DNA from: Streptomyces sp. HmicA12
Lineage (GTDB): Bacteria > Actinomycetota > Actinomycetes > Streptomycetales > Streptomycetaceae
Length of the DNA: 64,000 nucleotides
Direction: 5' to 3'
Assembly: GCF_000373565.1 (NCBI RefSeq)
Contig: NZ_KB891797.1
Coordinates: forward strand, 62,001 to 126,000
Part shown: positions 1-7,324 of the stretch, piece after piece
Layout of the letters: each line of letters starts with the position of its first letter
Position numbering within the stretch: position 1 is the first letter of the stretch
Notes under the pieces: model-generated
Database searches by the model: none
Told to the model about the DNA's origin: nothing
What the model saw: the letters and a program-made list of their open reading frames with translations, nothing else
Program-made: the position numbers and the translations under genes

Positions 1-768
1 GTCCCCCTCGCCGTCGTCTGCCACAACGGGAAGCCGGTCGAGTCGCTGCTCATCGAGGCACTCGCCGGGCAGCTGGCGGAGATGGCACGTGTACCGGTCG
101 ACGGCCTCCCGGTGCTGCCGGCCCGGTGGCCGCGTGACGGGGACAGCCGGGGGTTCCTCCGCGTCCTGGCACACCAGGCGGACGCACAGATCCTGAAGCC
201 CAACTGGGCTGAATTCGGCGCACTGTTCGCGTCCTTGGGGGTGAGGAGAACGGCGCTGACCGACTACGCCGGCAGCTCGCCGCCCCTGCGCTCGCGCCCG
301 TTCGGTCTCCTCCACGGCGACCTGCACCGGGACAACGTCATCGTCACCTTCGACGGCACCCCACCGCTCATGTGCGTGGACTGGGAACTGGCCACGTACG
401 GGGATCCGCTGCACGACCTGGCCGTTCACCTCGTGCGGATGCACTATCCGGCGGAGCAGCGATGCGAAGTGGTCGCGAGGTGGCGTGAGGCGATGACACG
501 GGTCCGCTCCGAAGCGACCGCGGGCCTGGGGGAGGACCTGCGGCACTACGTCGACTTCGAGTACGCGCAGTCCGTTTTCCCGGACGTGATCCGGGCCGTG
601 AGCAGGCTCGGCGAGACGTTCACCCAGAGCGACCTGGAAGCGTCCGCGTACGACGTCCACCGCGCTCTGTCCCTTGCCGCCGAGCCGCTTCGGCTGGGCC
701 GGGTGCCGGAGGTGGACGCGATCGAGCCTTTGCTCCAGCGGTGGAAAGCGGCCACCGCACGAGGCTAG
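1..768 (+). CDS. Aminoglycoside phosphotransferase (APH)-fold kinase, 5' end outside window
   Basis: The reading frame is open from base 1, so the N-terminal part with the nucleotide-binding loop lies outside the window. The visible C-terminal lobe has the APH catalytic loop HGDLHRDN (bases about 316-339) and the metal-binding DWE motif in VDWELATYGDP, followed by the usual helical C-terminus. The substrate is unknown; APH-fold enzymes phosphorylate aminoglycosides, macrolides, choline, sugars or small metabolites. It is clearly paralogous to the complete kinase at 1604-2692 (shared DWELA..GDPL.DLA..L and AQSVF.DVIRA blocks). It ends with a 4-base overlap against the convergent HAD phosphatase gene. 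Family assignment is firm; the role is not known. Confidence 0.85.
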   Translation, partial: VPLAVVCHNGKPVESLLIEALAGQLAEMARVPVDGLPVLPARWPRDGDSRGFLRVLAHQADAQILKPNWAEFGALFASLGVRRTALTDYAGSSPPLRSRPFGLLHGDLHRDNVIVTFDGTPPLMCVDWELATYGDPLHDLAVHLVRMHYPAEQRCEVVARWREAMTRVRSEATAGLGEDLRHYVDFEYAQSVFPDVIRAVSRLGETFTQSDLEASAYDVHRALSLAAEPLRLGRVPEVDAIEPLLQRWKAATARG

Positions 769-1484
769 GTTCTCGCGGGAAGACTCTGTACCGCACGCAG
801 CAGCGGCTCCAGCGTTTCCACCACGAGCTCCGCGCCCTGCGCGATCATCAAGTCCCTCTCCTCGGCGTCGTTCGTGCACCCGATGAACCGGGTTCCAGCG
901 GCCTGAGCGGCCCGCAGATCGGTTGCCTTGTCTCCCACGAGAGCGCATTCCGAGACGTGCAACCCCAGTTGCGCCACCGCGCGCAGCACGCTGTCCGGGG
1001 CCGGCTTCAGTCTGCGGAGGTCGAGGGGATCCCGTCCGCACACGCGCCCCTGGAACAGGGGGCTCATGTCGTGGAGCTCGAGAAAGCGCAGGATGGGGCC
1101 CGGCGCGTTGTTACTGGCGATCGACAACTGCTTCCCCCGCGCGGCGAGTTGGTCGACCACCTCGCGGATGTGGGGTGTCGGGAGCACATGGGAGACCGCC
1201 GCGTCCTCGTAAGCGGTGATCAGGTCGGCCACCTGGGCGTTCACCTCGGGGGATTCGCCACCGACTTCCTTGAGCAGGTCGTGCGTGTCTTCCACCTTGA
1301 CGAGGGCGGGCGGGATCTGCTCCGGGTTCCGCCACACCGCTGCTTTGACGGCCGCGGTCTCTGAAGCCGTTCCGTCGGGGAAGAGCAGGCAGACGGGGCC
1401 GTCGAAGTCGAAGATCACTCCGTCGACGTCCTGGAGCATTGCCTTCAGGGCGGACCGGACGCACGTGCCGTTTGAGTCGCTCAT
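765..1484 (-). CDS. HAD-superfamily hydrolase
   Basis: The 239-residue protein has the HAD motif I DFDGP close to the N-terminus (residues about 24-28, in GVIFDFDGP), motif II SIASNN in the middle, and motif III/IV LVGDKATDLRAAQAAG near the C-terminus. The third motif I position is Gly-Pro rather than the usual Gly-Thr/Val, which does not affect the catalytic Asp pair. The length and an inserted helical cap (residues about 40-100) fit a phosphoglycolate-phosphatase-like cap-C1 enzyme acting on a small phosphorylated metabolite. It lies between two APH-fold kinases and is divergent from the second one, so it may reverse their phosphorylation; that link is inference. The first ATG of the frame was chosen as start. 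Confidence 0.85.
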   Translation of the reverse strand: MSDSNGTCVRSALKAMLQDVDGVIFDFDGPVCLLFPDGTASETAAVKAAVWRNPEQIPPALVKVEDTHDLLKEVGGESPEVNAQVADLITAYEDAAVSHVLPTPHIREVVDQLAARGKQLSIASNNAPGPILRFLELHDMSPLFQGRVCGRDPLDLRRLKPAPDSVLRAVAQLGLHVSECALVGDKATDLRAAQAAGTRFIGCTNDAEERDLMIAQGAELVVETLEPLLRAVQSLPART

Positions 1485-1603
1485 TCGGCCAGTGTCCCCC
1501 CTTGCGGGTCGGCGGTGACGTCAAGCGGCTGCGGAGCGTTGTTGATGAGCAGTACGTTTCTGCCCTCTGTGCGGCTGGGCCAAGATCCTGTGGAGAGCGA
1601 GTG

Positions 1604-2692
1604 ATGGCACACACGGCGTTCACGCGAGGCATGCGGAAGGCCTTGGCGCTGAGCGCCGATGAACAGGCGATCATGGGCCCGCTCAAGGGGTTTCACCATG
1701 ACACGTATGTCTTTCCTCTGACACTTCCGGGCGCCGAGGGCGCCGGCGGCCGCTGGAAGTGCAGGGAACCGCGGGACGGACTCTTCTGGTTCGATCGACG
1801 CTGCTTCCCTTCGGAGGCGCAGGTCATCGCCGCGGTGGGCCCACGTGTCCGGCGCATCCCGGGATTCATCAACGTGGGTGACGTCAGGTTGCAGCGTTTC
1901 GTCGAGGGGGACACGCTGGGCGCCTCCTGTCCCGCGGACGATCCCGTGCCCGATCGCTATGTCCGTCACATCATGGAGCTGTTCGGCGAGCTGGTGCTGC
2001 TCCGCCCGTGGAACCTGTACCTCAAGCCAGGCTGCAAGCCCGAGGACCGGGTGCGGGAAGGCGATACCAAACGGTTCCTCCAACGCCTGGTCTCCTTCGT
2101 CCAACGTGGCGTCTACGCGTCTCACCGGGACGAGTTCGGTGTCCTCTTCGCGTCCCTCGGGGTGGGAGAGGAGACCTTCCGGCGGTTGTACGCGCTGGGC
2201 GACGGGATGGCGGCCCGTCCGTTCTGTCTGCTCCACGCGGATCTGCACCGGGAGAACCTGATCGTCGACCTGCGGAATGAACTGTGGGTCATCGACTGGG
2301 AGTTGGCCATGTTCGGTGATCCGCTCTACGACTTGGCGACTCATCTGTACCTGATGAGGTACCCGGAGGAGCAGGAACGCAGGGTCATCGACCTGTGGAC
2401 GGCGACCGTGGAGAGCGGTCTTCCGGGAAGCTCGCGGGGAGCGGAGCGCGATCTGTCCAGGCTTCTGGACTTCAAGCGGGCCCAGTCCGTATTCACCGAT
2501 GTCATTCGGGCGGCCTTGCACCTCAAGGCCACGCCGGACGTAGGGACCGCTCGCGCCGACGAGCTGACCAAGGCCGTGCGCAAGACACGACATGTGCTGG
2601 ACCAGGCGGCGAAGCCTTTGGGTATCGTCCCGGTTCCCGAGGAGGGGGAGATCCGCACAGCACTTGAGCAGTGGCTCGACGGCAGTGGATGA
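1604..2692 (+). CDS. APH-fold kinase, complete
   Basis: The 362-residue protein carries the catalytic loop LLHADLHRENLIV (the classical Gly of HGD is replaced by Ala) and the metal-binding DWELAMFGDPLYDLA motif about 20 residues later. The frame is open further upstream to 1439, but ATG 1604 (GTG 1601 just before) has a GGAGAG-type ribosome site and lies after the start of the divergent HAD gene, so 1604 is preferred. It is a paralogue of the partial kinase at 1-768. The 119-base gap to the HAD gene must hold both divergent promoters. Substrate unknown; phosphorylation of an antibiotic or of a small metabolite are both possible. Confidence 0.85.
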   Translation: MAHTAFTRGMRKALALSADEQAIMGPLKGFHHDTYVFPLTLPGAEGAGGRWKCREPRDGLFWFDRRCFPSEAQVIAAVGPRVRRIPGFINVGDVRLQRFVEGDTLGASCPADDPVPDRYVRHIMELFGELVLLRPWNLYLKPGCKPEDRVREGDTKRFLQRLVSFVQRGVYASHRDEFGVLFASLGVGEETFRRLYALGDGMAARPFCLLHADLHRENLIVDLRNELWVIDWELAMFGDPLYDLATHLYLMRYPEEQERRVIDLWTATVESGLPGSSRGAERDLSRLLDFKRAQSVFTDVIRAALHLKATPDVGTARADELTKAVRKTRHVLDQAAKPLGIVPVPEEGEIRTALEQWLDGSG

Positions 2693-2757
2693 ATGTTTGA
2701 ACTCCCCGTCTTTTGAACGGGGTTGATGAACAGAGCCGACGTGGTGACCATGGGTCC

Positions 2758-3657
2758 ATGACACGTGGCGGGGGGCGCATCGGTCGGCGTTCGGGCAGAG
2801 CGGGCGCAGGCCCGTTCCATGAACGGTTCAGACCCTTGGCCGTGCGCGTCCTCCTGGTGTGCATCTTCGTGTTCGGTTTGGTGGCGAGCTTCGTCAAGCC
2901 CGTCGGAGACTGGATCGGAGATCGTGCGTTCGCGGGCGGCTCGTTGCTCAGTCTCATCGCCTTCCTGCTGTACGACGCGATCCTGGATCTGAGCTCCAAA
3001 GTGGCTGCGCGCCCGGCGCCTCGGGCGGCCGTGACGTCCGATGCGCTCAAGGAACGGATCATTGTCGCCTTCTCGGCGCGGAAGGTGGAGATCAGGTTCC
3101 TCGGATACACGGGCGAGACACTCGTCTCGACCATCGATCAGTGCCTTCGTCGTCTGCAGGACAGCCGGGGGAGGGTGGAGACGGTGACGGTCCGGTTGTT
3201 GGTACCGGATTTCACCCATCCCGTAGTGGTTCCCTCGCGGGTGGGTGAAGACGGGTCGCCCGTCGATGACCGGGCCTATCGGCAGCGGCTCATCGACCGG
3301 TGCGGGGACAGTGACCGCATCCTCAAAGGGTCGGTCGACAACTTGAGGCGGCACGGGTGGAGCGTGGGTGCGGTGTCGTGCGAGTACAAGGTCTTCCGTG
3401 GATTCCCTCGCGACAAGGTAGTGATCCTCAACGACGAGTCGGTGCTGCAGGGGCTGTATGACGTGCGGTCGACCCGGCATTGGCAGGAGAAGGACTACTA
3501 CGACCCGGAGGGTGCGAGCACCTTGCTGAGCTTCGTGGCTCACCAGTCGGAACCCCTGCAGACGGGACACAGCGTGGAGACCTGGATCAACCACTTCGAC
3601 GGGCTGTGGCAGCTCGCCGCGTCCCCTGACTGGAGTGGCGGCGGCCGGACGGTCTGA
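2758..3657 (+). CDS. Membrane-anchored protein of unknown function
   Basis: The 299-residue protein starts with an Arg-rich stretch, then two hydrophobic helices (about residues 25-45, LLVCIFVFGLVASFV, and 57-75, GSLLSLIAFLLYDAIL), then about 220 soluble residues. The soluble part contains GYTGETLVSTIDQCL, a VRLLVPDF strand, and a tail of spaced aromatics (TWINHFDGLWQLA). I recall related C-terminal domains fused to HTH regulators in Streptomyces, so a sensor domain tethered to the membrane is possible, but I do not recognise a named family. TTG 2713 would add 15 residues; ATG 2758 is preferred. It is co-directional with and just downstream of the kinase gene. A truncated copy of its tail follows directly. 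Confidence 0.6.
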   Translation: MTRGGGRIGRRSGRAGAGPFHERFRPLAVRVLLVCIFVFGLVASFVKPVGDWIGDRAFAGGSLLSLIAFLLYDAILDLSSKVAARPAPRAAVTSDALKERIIVAFSARKVEIRFLGYTGETLVSTIDQCLRRLQDSRGRVETVTVRLLVPDFTHPVVVPSRVGEDGSPVDDRAYRQRLIDRCGDSDRILKGSVDNLRRHGWSVGAVSCEYKVFRGFPRDKVVILNDESVLQGLYDVRSTRHWQEKDYYDPEGASTLLSFVAHQSEPLQTGHSVETWINHFDGLWQLAASPDWSGGGRTV

Positions 3658-3660
3658 GGT

Positions 3661-3807
3661 GTGCGCGCGGTTGCCGCCTCGCGGCGAGCCTGGCCGCGGC
3701 GACGGCCGGGGGACGAGCCGGCCATCGCCCTGTGGGTCAAGCACCTCGACGACGTGTGGGCGCTCGCGTCCCAGGAGCCGGGGTGGCGGCGCGCCGAGGC
3801 CGCCTGA
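3661..3807 (+). pseudogene. Remnant of a paralogue of the preceding membrane protein (C-terminal tail only)
   Basis: In the frame starting at 3661 the last codons read ALWVKHLDDVWALA, ending at TGA 3805-3807. This matches the tail of the preceding gene, ETWINHFDGLWQLA, at the Trp, His, Asp, Trp, Leu and Ala positions. Nothing upstream in this frame resembles the rest of the protein, and the fragment begins three bases after the stop of the intact gene. I read it as the decayed end of a duplicated gene; chance similarity of a short tail is the alternative. Confidence 0.45.
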
Positions 3808-3823
3808 CCGTACGCTCGCTGGC

Positions 3824-4456
3824 ATGAGTAGCCCGGAATCAGCCCTTTCTCTGCGCGAGCTGAAGAAGCGGCGCACCCGCGAGACCCTCTCCGAGACCGC
3901 CATCCGGCTCTTCCTGGAGAAGGGGTACGACCAGGTGTCCGTCGCCGAGGTCGCGGCCGCCGCCGAGGTGTCGAAGCCGACGCTGTTCCGGTACTTCGCG
4001 GCGAAGGAGGACCTGGTGCTGCACCGGTTCGCCGACCACGAGGACGAGGCGGCGCGGGTCGTGGCGGGGCGGGCGCGGGGGGAGACCGCGCTGGTCGCGC
4101 TGCGGCGGAACTTCCTGGCGGGCCTTGAGCGGCGGGACCCGGTGACGGGGCTGTGCGATCACCCGGCGGTGCTCGCCTACCAGCGGCTGCTGTACGGGAC
4201 GCCGGCGCTGGTGGCCCGGCTGTACGGGTACCAGGAGCGGTCGGAGAAGGCGCTGGCCGCTGCGCTCGGCGGGCCGGAGTTCGAGGCGCGGCTCGCGGCC
4301 GGGCAGATCGTGGCGGTGCAGCGGATCCTGGCGCAGGAGAACGGACGGCGGATCGCGGCGGGGGAGTCGGTGGACGCGGTCGAGGCGGATGCGGTGCGCG
4401 CCGCGGAGCTGGGGTTCGGGCAGTTGGCGCGGGGGCTGCCGGAGCGGCTGGCATAG
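3824..4456 (+). CDS. TetR-family transcriptional regulator
   Basis: The 210-residue protein begins with a typical TetR helix-turn-helix: SETAIRLFLEKGYDQVSVAEVAAAAEVSK and then PTLFRYFAAKEDLV, where the TLFRYF helix is the recognition region. The rest is an all-helical ligand/dimer domain without a recognisable ligand signature. ATG 3824 was chosen over a longer open frame from 3635 because the upstream part has no TetR character and overlaps the preceding gene. It precedes the HelR-type gene in the same direction, and a 22-bp inverted repeat lies between them, so control of the ATPase gene is a reasonable inference. Confidence 0.9.
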   Translation: MSSPESALSLRELKKRRTRETLSETAIRLFLEKGYDQVSVAEVAAAAEVSKPTLFRYFAAKEDLVLHRFADHEDEAARVVAGRARGETALVALRRNFLAGLERRDPVTGLCDHPAVLAYQRLLYGTPALVARLYGYQERSEKALAAALGGPEFEARLAAGQIVAVQRILAQENGRRIAAGESVDAVEADAVRAAELGFGQLARGLPERLA

Positions 4457-4514
4457 GAAGCAGCCGGCGTAGGGATCGGGTTCCGTAAAGCGCAACAGAG
4501 TAAAAAATTTAACT

Positions 4515-4536
4515 CGGTAACGTTATTCGGTTACCG
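4515..4536. promoter_or_regulatory. Inverted repeat upstream of the HelR-type gene, probable operator/promoter
   Basis: Arms CGGTAAC (4515-4521) and GTTACCG (4530-4536) are perfect over 7 bp around an 8-bp spacer, in an AT-rich patch that is unusual for the region. The repeat ends 8 bases before ATG 4544, so a bound protein would block initiation. The neighbouring TetR product is the obvious candidate. The reported 19-bp rifamycin-associated element of other helR promoters is not recognisable here. Confidence 0.55.
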
Positions 4537-4543
4537 TGGAGGG

Positions 4544-6580
4544 ATGAGCCATCCCTCCCTCGACCCCTCCCTCGGCGCCGAGCGCCGCTTCCACGACACC
4601 TGCCGCGCCGCCCTCACCGCCATGGTCGAGGGCGCCGACGAGCAGGTCGTCATCGGTGAGAACGCCTCGGCCTCCGGCGCCGACGCGGAAGTGCTCGGGT
4701 ATCAACTCCGGAGCAAGGCGAAGGAGTTGAAGGAGCTGCCGCGCGGTCCGCTGTTCTTCGGGCGGCTCGACTTCGGGGCGGCGGGGGAGCACGCGGGGCA
4801 GAGCTATCACGTGGGGCGGCTGCGCATCACCGAGCATCCGTCCGCACCGCCCCTCGTCGTGGACTGGCGGGCACCGGTGTCGCGGGCGTTCTACCAGGCG
4901 AGCGCCAAGGATCCACAGGGTGTGGATGTGCGGCGCCGGTTCGGGTGGGCGCCGGGCAGCACGGGGGAGTCGCGGGACCTGACGAGCCTGGAGGACGAGC
5001 GGGTCGGCGCGGGCGAGGTTTCCTCCGGGGGCCGGATCCTGGCCGGGGAGATCGAGCGGCCGCGCGTCGGGCCGATGCGGGACATCGCCGCGACCATCCA
5101 GCCCGAGCAGGACGACCTGGTCCGCGAGTCGCCGTCCGCGTCCGTGTGCGTGCAGGGGGCGCCCGGCACCGGCAAGACCGCGGTCGGGCTGCACCGGGCC
5201 GCGTACCTGCTCTATACGTATCCGCAGCGCATCCAGCGCGGCGGACTCCTGGTCCTCGGACCGAACCGGACCTTCCTCTCGTACATCTCCGCCGTGCTGC
5301 CCGCCCTCGGCGAGACGGGCGTGGGGCAGTCGACCGTGGAGGAGCTCGTCGGCGCCCATCCCGTGCGGGCCCGCGACGACGAGGCCACGGCCGCCGTCAA
5401 GCACGACGCCCGGATGGCCGAGGTGCTGCGCCGCGCGCTGTACGCGCGGGTCTCGGCCGACGGGATCGCCGACTCCCTCGCGGTGCCGGACCCGAACGTC
5501 TCGTACCGGTGGCGGGTGCCGGTGGACGAGCTGGTGCGGATCGTCGAGGGGGTGCTCGCCGAGGCCCCGCCGTACGCCGTCGGACGGGAGCGTGTCCGCA
5601 GCAGGGCCGTGCGCTACATCCAGGAGCGGGCCGAGCGGCGGGCCGTGAACGTGACGGGCGCCTGGCTGCAGAAGATCGAGCGGTCGCGGCCGATGAGTGC
5701 GTACGTGGATGCCGTGTGGCCCCGGGTGCGGGCCGACGAGGTGGTGCATCAACTCCTCGCGGACGGTGCGGAGTTGGAGCGGGTCGCGGAAGGGGTGCTG
5801 GAGGCCGGGGAGCGGAAGGCGCTGCTCTGGGCGCGGCCCGCTCGCTCGTACAAGTCGGTGAAGTGGTCCGCCGCCGACCTCGTGCTCATCGACGAGGTCG
5901 CCGGGCTGCTCGAACACCCCGAGGGGTACGGCCACATCGTCGTCGACGAGGCGCAGGACCTGTCGCCGATGCAGGCGCGGGCCATCGCGCGCCGCGCCGT
6001 CTTCGGTTCGCTGACCGTGCTCGGCGATCTCGCCCAGGGCACCACGCCCTGGGCGGCGCGGAACTGGGCCGAGCTGCTCGGGCACCTCGGCAAACCGGAG
6101 GCCCACGTGGTGCCGCTCACCACCGGGTTCCGGGTGCCCGCGGCGGTGGTCGCGCTCGCGAACCGGGTGCTCGAACGGATCGACGTGGACGTACCCGCCG
6201 CGCGGTCGCTCCGCTCGGACGGGGAGCTGACGGTGCGGGAGGTCGCCGATCTGGGGGCGGGGGTGGTCGCCGCCGTGCGGCGGGCGCTCGCGCACGAGGG
6301 GTCCGTCGGGGTGATCGCCGCGGAGGGGGACGTCGAGCGGGTGCGGGGGGCTCTCGCGCGGGGCGGGGTCGAGGTGGCCGACGCCGATGAACTGGGGGCG
6401 CGGGTCACCGTGCTCGCCGCGGGGGTGGCGAAGGGGCTCGAGTACGACCATGTCGTCGCCGTCGAGCCCGCGGCGATCGTGGAGGCGGAGGCGCGGGGGT
6501 TCGAGCGGCTGTACGTGGTGCTGACCCGGGCGGTGTCGCGGCTGGACGTGGTGCACACGCGGGCGTTGCCGTTCGCCTAG
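4544..6580 (+). CDS. helR: HelR/HelD-type RNA-polymerase-associated UvrD-like ATPase
   Basis: The 678-residue protein is a superfamily-1 helicase-like ATPase. Walker A GAPGTGKT is at residues 205-212, the Walker B type DEAQDLSP near residue 468, and a motif VI-like RLYVVLTRAVSRLDVVHT lies at the C-terminus. The N-terminal part (residues 12-110, helical, then FFGRLDF and VVDWRAPVSRAFYQ) is the HelD-family signature, which sets it apart from UvrD and PcrA. HelD proteins remove stalled RNA polymerase; the Streptomyces HelR branch displaces rifamycins from the enzyme and gives resistance. Assignment to HelR rather than general HelD is by family resemblance. GGAGGG directly abuts the ATG, too close for a good ribosome site, so a leaderless transcript is likely. 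Confidence 0.75.
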   Translation: MSHPSLDPSLGAERRFHDTCRAALTAMVEGADEQVVIGENASASGADAEVLGYQLRSKAKELKELPRGPLFFGRLDFGAAGEHAGQSYHVGRLRITEHPSAPPLVVDWRAPVSRAFYQASAKDPQGVDVRRRFGWAPGSTGESRDLTSLEDERVGAGEVSSGGRILAGEIERPRVGPMRDIAATIQPEQDDLVRESPSASVCVQGAPGTGKTAVGLHRAAYLLYTYPQRIQRGGLLVLGPNRTFLSYISAVLPALGETGVGQSTVEELVGAHPVRARDDEATAAVKHDARMAEVLRRALYARVSADGIADSLAVPDPNVSYRWRVPVDELVRIVEGVLAEAPPYAVGRERVRSRAVRYIQERAERRAVNVTGAWLQKIERSRPMSAYVDAVWPRVRADEVVHQLLADGAELERVAEGVLEAGERKALLWARPARSYKSVKWSAADLVLIDEVAGLLEHPEGYGHIVVDEAQDLSPMQARAIARRAVFGSLTVLGDLAQGTTPWAARNWAELLGHLGKPEAHVVPLTTGFRVPAAVVALANRVLERIDVDVPAARSLRSDGELTVREVADLGAGVVAAVRRALAHEGSVGVIAAEGDVERVRGALARGGVEVADADELGARVTVLAAGVAKGLEYDHVVAVEPAAIVEAEARGFERLYVVLTRAVSRLDVVHTRALPFA

Positions 6581-6623
6581 GCGCCGGCGGGGGTTCCTTC
6601 CGGGCGGGTGCGGGTCTCGTCGT

Positions 6624-6683
6624 GGCTGGTCGCGCGGTTCCCCGCGCCTCTGAGGCATGCGGAACCGCGCGAGACGCCCCACC
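6624..6683. terminator. Bidirectional hairpin built from a dispersed Streptomyces repeat
   Basis: Between the convergent HelR-type and MarR genes, CGCGCGGTTCC (6631-6641) and GGAACCGCGCG (6661-6671) form a perfect 11-bp stem. The left half, GGTCGCGCGGTTCCCCGCGCC, is a variant of an element that recurs near 11.57 and 53.93 kb. Its position between two gene ends supports a terminator role. Confidence 0.55.
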
Positions 6684-6711
6684 GAGCCGCACCCGCCGAC
6701 GAACCCGCGCC

Positions 6712-7203
6712 CTACCCGCGCTGCCGCGGCCGCCGCGCAGGGGCAGGACCGGCGACCGGCGTACTCAAGTGCCCCTGCGCCAGATGGTTCATCAGGCGCA
6801 GGAACACCTCCCGGTCCCCCGGAGGGAAGGAGGCGAGCGCCTCCTCGTGCACCCCGTCCACGATCTCCTGGCTCCGCGCGGCGACCTTCGCGCCCTCTGG
6901 CGTCACCGCCACGATCCGCGCCCGCCGGTCCGTGCTGGACGGCCTGCGCTCCGCGAGGCCCGCCTTCTCCAGGGCGTCGACGGTGACGACCATCGTCGTC
7001 TTGTCCATGTCGCCGATCTCGGCGAGCTGGTTCTGCGTGCGCTCCGCTTCGAGGGCGTGCACGAGGACGCAGTGCATCCGCGCCGTCAGACCGATCTCGG
7101 CGAGCGCCGCCGCCATCCGGGTGCGCAGCACGTGGCTCGTGTGGTCCAGGAGGTACGAGAGATCCGGCCTGGTCCGGGTGGGGGCGGGCGTCATCGCGGT
7201 CAT
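6712..7203 (-). CDS. MarR-family transcriptional regulator
   Basis: The 163-residue protein shows the winged-helix MarR layout: N-terminal dimer helix (SYLLDHTSHVLRTRMAAAL), the QLAEIGDMDKTTMVVTVDALEKAGL recognition helix region, and the RRPSSTDRRARIVAVTPEGAK wing. It is divergent from a DHA2 efflux gene, with a perfect 8-bp-armed inverted repeat in the gap, the classic arrangement in which MarR represses both genes until a drug-like ligand binds. An in-frame ATG at 7194 is an alternative start. No strong ribosome site is visible. Confidence 0.9.
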   Translation of the reverse strand: MTAMTPAPTRTRPDLSYLLDHTSHVLRTRMAAALAEIGLTARMHCVLVHALEAERTQNQLAEIGDMDKTTMVVTVDALEKAGLAERRPSSTDRRARIVAVTPEGAKVAARSQEIVDGVHEEALASFPPGDREVFLRLMNHLAQGHLSTPVAGPAPARRPRQRG

Positions 7204-7224
7204 GGGGCCAGGGTAGTCCACCAC

Positions 7225-7257
7225 TGGTTCCGATAAATATAGTCTGCAACGGAACCA
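7225..7257. promoter_or_regulatory. MarR operator candidate in the marR/efflux gap
   Basis: TGGTTCCG (7225-7232) and CGGAACCA (7250-7257) are perfect 8-bp inverted arms around a 17-bp AT-rich core that includes TATAGT (7238-7243), a possible -10 box on the plus strand. Position and symmetry fit the binding site of the adjacent MarR regulator controlling both divergent genes. Confidence 0.65.
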
Positions 7258-7324
7258 TCTGCTACGGTCGTGTTGTCGTCGCCACCCGGTGGGGGTGGTG
7301 GCCCGACTCTGGAGGACCGCTGCC

